From positions 1 to 9,310 of the forward strand of contig JAFQPC010000021.1 in the NCBI GenBank assembly GCA_017411935.1: a stretch of 9,310 nt of DNA, in the 5' to 3' direction. The DNA comes from Clostridia bacterium. GTDB lineage: Bacteria > Bacillota > Clostridia > Oscillospirales > CAG-272. The notes below the pieces were generated by a model that had not been told where the DNA came from, searched no databases, and saw only the letters and a program-made list of their open reading frames with translations. The translations under genes and the position numbers were made by a program. Below, piece after piece: positions 6,074-9,310 of the stretch; the stretch's first letter is position 1; each line of letters opens with the position of its first letter.

Positions 6074-6107
6074 AAAACAGAAGCCTTTCTTGATGAAATA
6101 CACCCTA

Positions 6108-6136
6108 ATTGTATCATGTGGGATGTGAAAAGTCAA
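6108..6136 (-). promoter_or_regulatory. Sigma-A promoter of the MFS transporter gene
   Basis: On the minus strand TTGACT (plus 6131-6136) and TACAAT (plus 6108-6113) are spaced by exactly 17 nt. The transcript would start near 6101, giving a short leader to the ATG at 6073. No clear terminator separates it from the upstream deoR gene, so the transporter may also be read from the deoR promoter. Confidence 0.75.
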
Positions 6137-6173
6137 TAGATGTGCGACTCTTTGCGAAACGATCACAACGATG

Positions 6174-6926
6174 TTATTTTTTGAGTGATGCTTCTCGCAG
6201 CATTGCCGCGTAGGCTTCGGGAATGTCTCCCTCGGTGACAAGAGCGTCGATGTCGGAGAGATGTCCCATATTATAAAAATAGGTTTTTCCGAACTTCGAG
6301 GAGTCGCAAAGCAAGACCTTTTTCTCGCACGAAGCGAACATCACCTTACGCAGATTGGCTTCTTCAATGGCGCGGTCGGTCATCTGTCCTGTCCCGGAGA
6401 GTCCGTGGCAGGAGAAGAAGAAAATGTCGGCATTGATCGTTTTGACAAAGCTTTCGGCTTGCTCGCCGACGTAGCAGAACGAGCGGGTGATCATCTGACC
6501 GCCCGTCGAAAAGGTGCGCACGCCGTGTTCGGCAAGCGAGACGGCGGTCTTCGCTCCGTTGGTGATGACGATCAGATCCTTGAAGCGCGAGAGGTAAGGA
6601 ACAAGGTGGTAAGCGCTCGTCGAGCCGTCGAGCATCACGACCATTCCGTCGCGTACCAGCTCTGCCGCTTTCGCTCCCATCACCGTTTTGACCGAGCTCT
6701 TTTCCTGCTCGCGCAGAAGAAAGGGGATCTCGCGGTCGGCTGCGCCCATATTCAGGATCGCTCCGCCGTAGCGCTTGGTGATAAATCCCTTTTTGTGCAG
6801 TTCGGTAAAATCGCGCCGTACCGTCGGCTCACTGACCGAAAGGAGCTTCGCAAGCTCACGCACCGTCAGGTCGGGCGTTTTTCGTAATTCCTCTAAAATT
6901 CGCTGTTGGCGTTCCTCGATCATCAT
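6174..6926 (-). CDS. DeoR/GlpR-family transcriptional regulator of sugar metabolism
   Basis: A 250-aa regulator of standard DeoR length. The N-terminal winged helix-turn-helix is at about 5-57, with the recognition segment SVSEPTVRRD (30-39) and the wing ITKRYGGA. The C-terminal DeoR sensor domain shows DGSTSAYHL (100-108), TNGAKTAVSLAEHG, STGGQ (140-144) and CDSSKFGK (207-214). This fold usually binds a phosphorylated sugar that relieves repression. The ATG at 6926 is chosen over the adjacent ATG at 6923 because the nearest Shine-Dalgarno-like GGAG (complement of 6940-6943) is already far, 13 nt from the first. The gene is divergent from the sorE-like operon and upstream of the transporter on the same strand, so those are its likely targets. 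The inducer is unknown. Confidence 0.92.
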   Translation of the reverse strand: MMIEERQQRILEELRKTPDLTVRELAKLLSVSEPTVRRDFTELHKKGFITKRYGGAILNMGAADREIPFLLREQEKSSVKTVMGAKAAELVRDGMVVMLDGSTSAYHLVPYLSRFKDLIVITNGAKTAVSLAEHGVRTFSTGGQMITRSFCYVGEQAESFVKTINADIFFFSCHGLSGTGQMTDRAIEEANLRKVMFASCEKKVLLCDSSKFGKTYFYNMGHLSDIDALVTEGDIPEAYAAMLREASLKK

Positions 6927-6943
6927 AATTTTTGAAAATCTCC

Positions 6944-7024
6944 GTGATTATTTGTGATTATTTCTGGCGAGAAAAATGATTATTTATAAATATTCCCGTC
7001 CTCTCTTGACTTTTTGATTAATTT
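6944..7024. promoter_or_regulatory. Cluster of TGATTATTT direct repeats, candidate DeoR operators
   Basis: GTGATTATTT occurs twice in tandem (6944-6953 and 6954-6963), TGATTATTT again at 6977-6985, and a looser TGATTAATTT at 7015-7024. The first three start 10 and 22 bp apart, close to one and two helical turns, as expected for a regulator binding one face of DNA. They lie between the deoR promoter and its start codon, and upstream of the sorE-like promoter, whose -35 region overlaps the fourth copy. Assignment to the neighbouring DeoR protein is inferred. Confidence 0.6.
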
Positions 7025-7042
7025 ATGGTTCAATTATAATAT
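7014..7042 (+). promoter_or_regulatory. Probable promoter of the sorE-like operon
   Basis: The best plus-strand fit is TTGATT (7014-7019), 17 nt, TAATAT (7037-7042). The perfect TATAAT at 7035-7040 is 15 nt from the same -35 box and 23 nt from TTGACT at 7006-7011. The -10 region is shared with the divergent deoR promoter, so the two would compete for polymerase. The exact start is uncertain. Confidence 0.5.
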
Positions 7043-7061
7043 AGAAATAAAACTTTGTCAA
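7033..7061 (-). promoter_or_regulatory. Consensus sigma-A promoter of the deoR gene
   Basis: On the minus strand TTGACA (plus 7056-7061) and TATAAT (plus 7033-7038) are both perfect, with 17 nt between. The start would be near 7026, giving a leader of about 100 nt that contains the TGATTATTT repeats. The -35 box is embedded in the inverted repeat at 7054-7074. Confidence 0.75.
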
Positions 7062-7074
7062 GTCTCTTGACAAA
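7054..7074. promoter_or_regulatory. 9-bp inverted repeat between divergent promoters and the sorE-like start
   Basis: The arms TTTGTCAAG (7054-7062) and CTTGACAAA (7066-7074) are perfect reverse complements around TCT. The palindrome contains the deoR -35 box and lies in the leader of the sorE-like mRNA, 6 nt before its Shine-Dalgarno sequence. It could be a protein operator controlling both directions, or an RNA hairpin affecting translation. No regulator is identified. Confidence 0.55.
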
Positions 7075-7092
7075 AACAATAGGAGGATGATG

Positions 7093-8346
7093 ATGAAAAC
7101 TACTGCCGTTCGCCTTTACGGCGCAAACGATCTTCGTACCGAGACCTTTGAGATTCCCGAAATTACCGAGCGTGAGGTGCTTCTGCGCGTTGTGACCGAC
7201 TCGCTGTGTACCTCGAGCTACAAGGCGGTCGTTCAAGGACCTGCGCACAAGAGAGTTCCCGATGACATTGCCGAAAATCCGATCATTATCGGACACGAGA
7301 TGTGCGGTGAGATCATTCAGGTGGGAGACGCGATCAAGGATCAGTGGAAGGTCGGACAAAAGGTCGTTATTCAGCCCGCGCTCAAGCTCGAGAGCGGTCA
7401 CGACGTCGGATATTCTTTCCCCCTCATCGGCGGTAACTCGATCTACGCGATCGTGCCCGAGATCGTCATGGAGAAGGGCTGTATGATCCCTTACGAGGGC
7501 GACAGCTTCTTCAAGGGCTCGCTCACCGAGGCACTTGGCTGTATCGTTCGCGGATACAAGGGCTTCTATCATACCGATTATACGAACTATCACCGCACCG
7601 ACGGCGCAAAGAAGGGCGGCAAGATCGCCATTCTCGGCGGCGCAGGACCGATGGGTATCGGAACGGTCGAGCTGGCGTTCGGTTATGCAGGCGCTTCTCA
7701 GGTCGTCGTTACCGACCTCAACGAAGACCGTCTCGCTTACGCGGAATCGAAGTGCACGGTCGAGAATGCCGCAAAGCACGGCTGTGCGCTGACCTACCTC
7801 AACACCTCGAACCTCGAAGATCCCGTCAAGACCCTCATTGAGATGTCGGACGGCGGCTTTGACGACGTTTTCGTGATGGTTCCCGTGCCCGCCCTCTTTA
7901 CGATGGCAGAGGCGATCTGTCGCTTCGACGGCTGCGTGAACTTCTTCGCAGGACCTCCCGTACACGATCTTCAGGGCTCGCTGAACCTTTACCGCGTTCA
8001 CTACGACGGAATCCACGTTGTCGGAACGGCAGGAAGCATTCCCGAGGATACCGTGGACACCATTCGTCTGATCGAGGAGAATGCGATCAACCCCGGTTGC
8101 ATCGTTTCGCACATTCTCGGTCTGCACGCCGCTGCCGACACGCTGATGGCAATGGCAAAGCCGAGCGGCGCAAAGAAGGTCTGCTACAACGAGCTCGACC
8201 TGCCGCTGATCGCGATCGACGAGCTCGCCGAGTGGGGCAAGAAGGATCCGATGTATGCCGAGCTTGACAGGATCGTCAAAGCAAACGGCGGTCTGTGGTG
8301 CGCAGAGGCAGAAAAATATCTGCTGGCACACGCACCGAGAATCTGA
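7093..8346 (+). CDS. sorE: L-sorbose-1-phosphate reductase-like zinc MDR dehydrogenase
   Basis: A 417-aa cytosolic dehydrogenase resembling SorE, which reduces L-sorbose 1-phosphate to D-glucitol 6-phosphate in L-sorbose catabolism. Characteristic stretches are RLYGANDLRTETFEIPEI, DSLCTSSYKA, HKRVP and ENPIIIGHEMCGE. Putative catalytic-zinc ligands are C39, H68-E69 and E146. The nucleotide-binding loop GGAGPMG is at 182-188 with D208 ending the second strand. Unlike the GatD-like enzyme in this window, it has no four-cysteine structural-zinc lobe, consistent with the SorE group. The perfect AGGAGG (7081-7086) touches the first of three consecutive ATGs; the third, at 7093, has the proper 6-nt spacing. 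The kinase gene follows after 14 nt. The family is clear; the physiological substrate could be another ketose or hexitol phosphate. Confidence 0.85.
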   Translation: MKTTAVRLYGANDLRTETFEIPEITEREVLLRVVTDSLCTSSYKAVVQGPAHKRVPDDIAENPIIIGHEMCGEIIQVGDAIKDQWKVGQKVVIQPALKLESGHDVGYSFPLIGGNSIYAIVPEIVMEKGCMIPYEGDSFFKGSLTEALGCIVRGYKGFYHTDYTNYHRTDGAKKGGKIAILGGAGPMGIGTVELAFGYAGASQVVVTDLNEDRLAYAESKCTVENAAKHGCALTYLNTSNLEDPVKTLIEMSDGGFDDVFVMVPVPALFTMAEAICRFDGCVNFFAGPPVHDLQGSLNLYRVHYDGIHVVGTAGSIPEDTVDTIRLIEENAINPGCIVSHILGLHAAADTLMAMAKPSGAKKVCYNELDLPLIAIDELAEWGKKDPMYAELDRIVKANGGLWCAEAEKYLLAHAPRI

Positions 8347-8360
8347 CGGAGAAATAGCGA

Positions 8361-9290
8361 ATGAAAATTATTACCATCACCCTCAATCCCGCCTTTGACG
8401 TGCATTGCTTCTCGGAGAATTTTCAGCCCTATCACGAAAATCTCGCGAAGATCACGGCAAGTGAGGCGGGTGGCAAGGGGGTCAATATCTCCCGCGCTCT
8501 GACGGTGTGCGGCACTCCGAACCTTGCGTTCGTCGTGCTCGGCGAGGAGAACGGCGAGAGTTTTTCCCGCGCGATGAGTGCTGACGGAATGAGCTATCGC
8601 ACGGTTTCGGTGCAGGGAAGGATCCGTGAGAATATTACGGTACATACCGATCACGCCGACGAGACGAGAATCAGTTTTTCGGGATTTGACGCGCCCGCCG
8701 ATCTGCTTTCTCAGGTGGAGAATGCTCTTTCGGGCGAGATCGACGGCGAGACGGTGGTGACCTTGACGGGAAGAAATCCGTCGGGCGTTGGCATTGAGGA
8801 GACTAAGGCTTGCTTGCGCCGCTTTGCCGAGCGCGGCGCGAAGATCGTTATTGATTCGCGTTCGTTCAGTCTTTCGGATCTCGTCGAGATGAAGCCGTGG
8901 CTCATCAAGCCAAATCAGGAAGAAATTTCCGTCTATCTCGGACGCGAGATCGGGAGCCTTTCCGAGGTCATCGAGGCGGCAAAGGAGTTGCACGAGGGCG
9001 GAATGGCAAACGTGATGATCAGTCTCGGATCGCAGGGAGCGCTGCTCGTCTCGGACGAGGGTGTTTTCTCGGCAAAACCGCCGAAGATCGAGGCGCTCTC
9101 GACCATCGGTGCGGGCGACAGCTCGATCGCGGGCTTTCTTGCGGCATCTGCCGAGGGGCTCAGCGCAAAAGAGTGTCTTTGCCGTGCCGTTGCCTACGGA
9201 ACGGCGGCGTGCCTGACCGAGGGAACGAAGCCCCCGCGCCCCGAGGACGTCACACGCGTGATGCGCGAGATCGAAATTCAGACAATGTAA
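8361..9290 (+). CDS. PfkB-family sugar kinase, 1-phosphofructokinase/tagatose-6-phosphate kinase group
   Basis: A 309-aa ribokinase-fold kinase of FruK/LacC length that would phosphorylate a ketose phosphate to the bisphosphate using ATP. Seen motifs: TLNPAFD (7-13), the first PfkB signature GGKGVNISRAL (37-47), KPNQEE (183-188), GSQGALLV (223-230) and the second signature STIGAGDSSIAGF (247-259) with catalytic base D253. The substrate-side loops depart from usual FruK: TGRNPSGV (136-143) stands where SGSLPPGV is expected, and DSRSFS (165-170) where DTSGEA is typical. This suggests altered substrate specificity. GGAGA (8348-8352) lies 8 nt before the ATG. Co-transcription with the sorE-like gene implies it acts on a product or relative of that enzyme's substrate. 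No terminator appears in the 20 nt after the stop, so the operon may continue. Confidence 0.87.
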   Translation: MKIITITLNPAFDVHCFSENFQPYHENLAKITASEAGGKGVNISRALTVCGTPNLAFVVLGEENGESFSRAMSADGMSYRTVSVQGRIRENITVHTDHADETRISFSGFDAPADLLSQVENALSGEIDGETVVTLTGRNPSGVGIEETKACLRRFAERGAKIVIDSRSFSLSDLVEMKPWLIKPNQEEISVYLGREIGSLSEVIEAAKELHEGGMANVMISLGSQGALLVSDEGVFSAKPPKIEALSTIGAGDSSIAGFLAASAEGLSAKECLCRAVAYGTAACLTEGTKPPRPEDVTRVMREIEIQTM

Positions 9291-9310
9291 AAGAAAACGT
9301 AGCCGTGAAA

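Noticed and set aside
6074..6241. Extended N-terminus for the MFS transporter starting at 6241
   Set aside because: The extra 56 residues overlap the deoR stop and the TTGACT-N17-TACAAT promoter. The ATG at 6073 fits the start of the transporter family.
7030..8331. 433-codon minus-strand open frame opposite the sorE-like gene
   Set aside because: It would overlap the whole sorE-like gene and the promoter region and has no family features. The plus-strand reading is well supported.
9305..9310. GTG at the right edge as the start of another gene
   Set aside because: Only two codons are visible and there is no ribosome binding site in the preceding bases.
1..9310. CRISPR array, tRNA/rRNA, insertion sequence with transposase, phage or defence system
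   Set aside because: No regularly spaced repeats, no cloverleaf or rRNA-like sequence and no transposase, integrase or defence-protein motifs were seen on either strand.

Overview
The window looks like chromosomal DNA from a gut-type Clostridia (Bacillota). This is inferred from several things seen in the sequence: strong AGGAGG-type ribosome binding sites, AT-rich spacers between coding regions of moderate GC, near-consensus sigma-A promoters (TTGACA-N17-TATAAT), a feoA-feoB pair followed by the small Cys-rich FeoB-associated membrane protein typical of Firmicutes, and a palindromic intergenic repeat of a kind I associate with gut Clostridia. No rRNA, tRNA, phage, plasmid, transposase or CRISPR feature is visible.

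Layout, left to right. (1) 78-1898: a two-gene operon with its own promoter. It encodes a zinc-dependent dehydrogenase closest to galactitol-1-phosphate 5-dehydrogenase (GatD) and a TIM-barrel epimerase of the ribulose-5-P/allulose-6-P 3-epimerase family. It ends in an intrinsic terminator and a cluster of long perfect hairpins. (2) 2069-4823: an iron-uptake block of feoA, feoB and a 63-aa Cys-rich membrane protein. It is driven by a strong promoter whose start site lies inside a GTTAG-N6-CTAAC palindrome. The same palindrome recurs between feoA and feoB, just after an intrinsic terminator. The block closes with a composite hairpin repeat that can terminate transcription from both sides. (3) 4838-7026, minus strand: a DeoR-family regulator and an OPA-like (GlpT/UhpT-type) MFS transporter with its own good promoter. 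(4) 7014-9290, plus strand, divergent from the regulator: an L-sorbose-1-phosphate reductase-like dehydrogenase (SorE-like) and a divergent 1-phosphofructokinase-family (PfkB) kinase.

How the parts may work together. Blocks 1, 3 and 4 all point to phosphorylated sugars or sugar alcohols: two dehydrogenases whose nearest families act on hexitol or ketose phosphates, an epimerase for ketose phosphates, a ketose-phosphate kinase, and a transporter whose family imports organophosphates and which keeps both phosphate-binding arginines. No PTS component or free-sugar kinase is seen, so direct uptake of an already phosphorylated substrate is a reasonable hypothesis, not a demonstrated pathway. The DeoR regulator probably controls its own gene and the divergent sorE-like operon through repeated TGATTATTT sites. 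The feo block is functionally separate and is probably controlled by iron through a DtxR/IdeR-like repressor.
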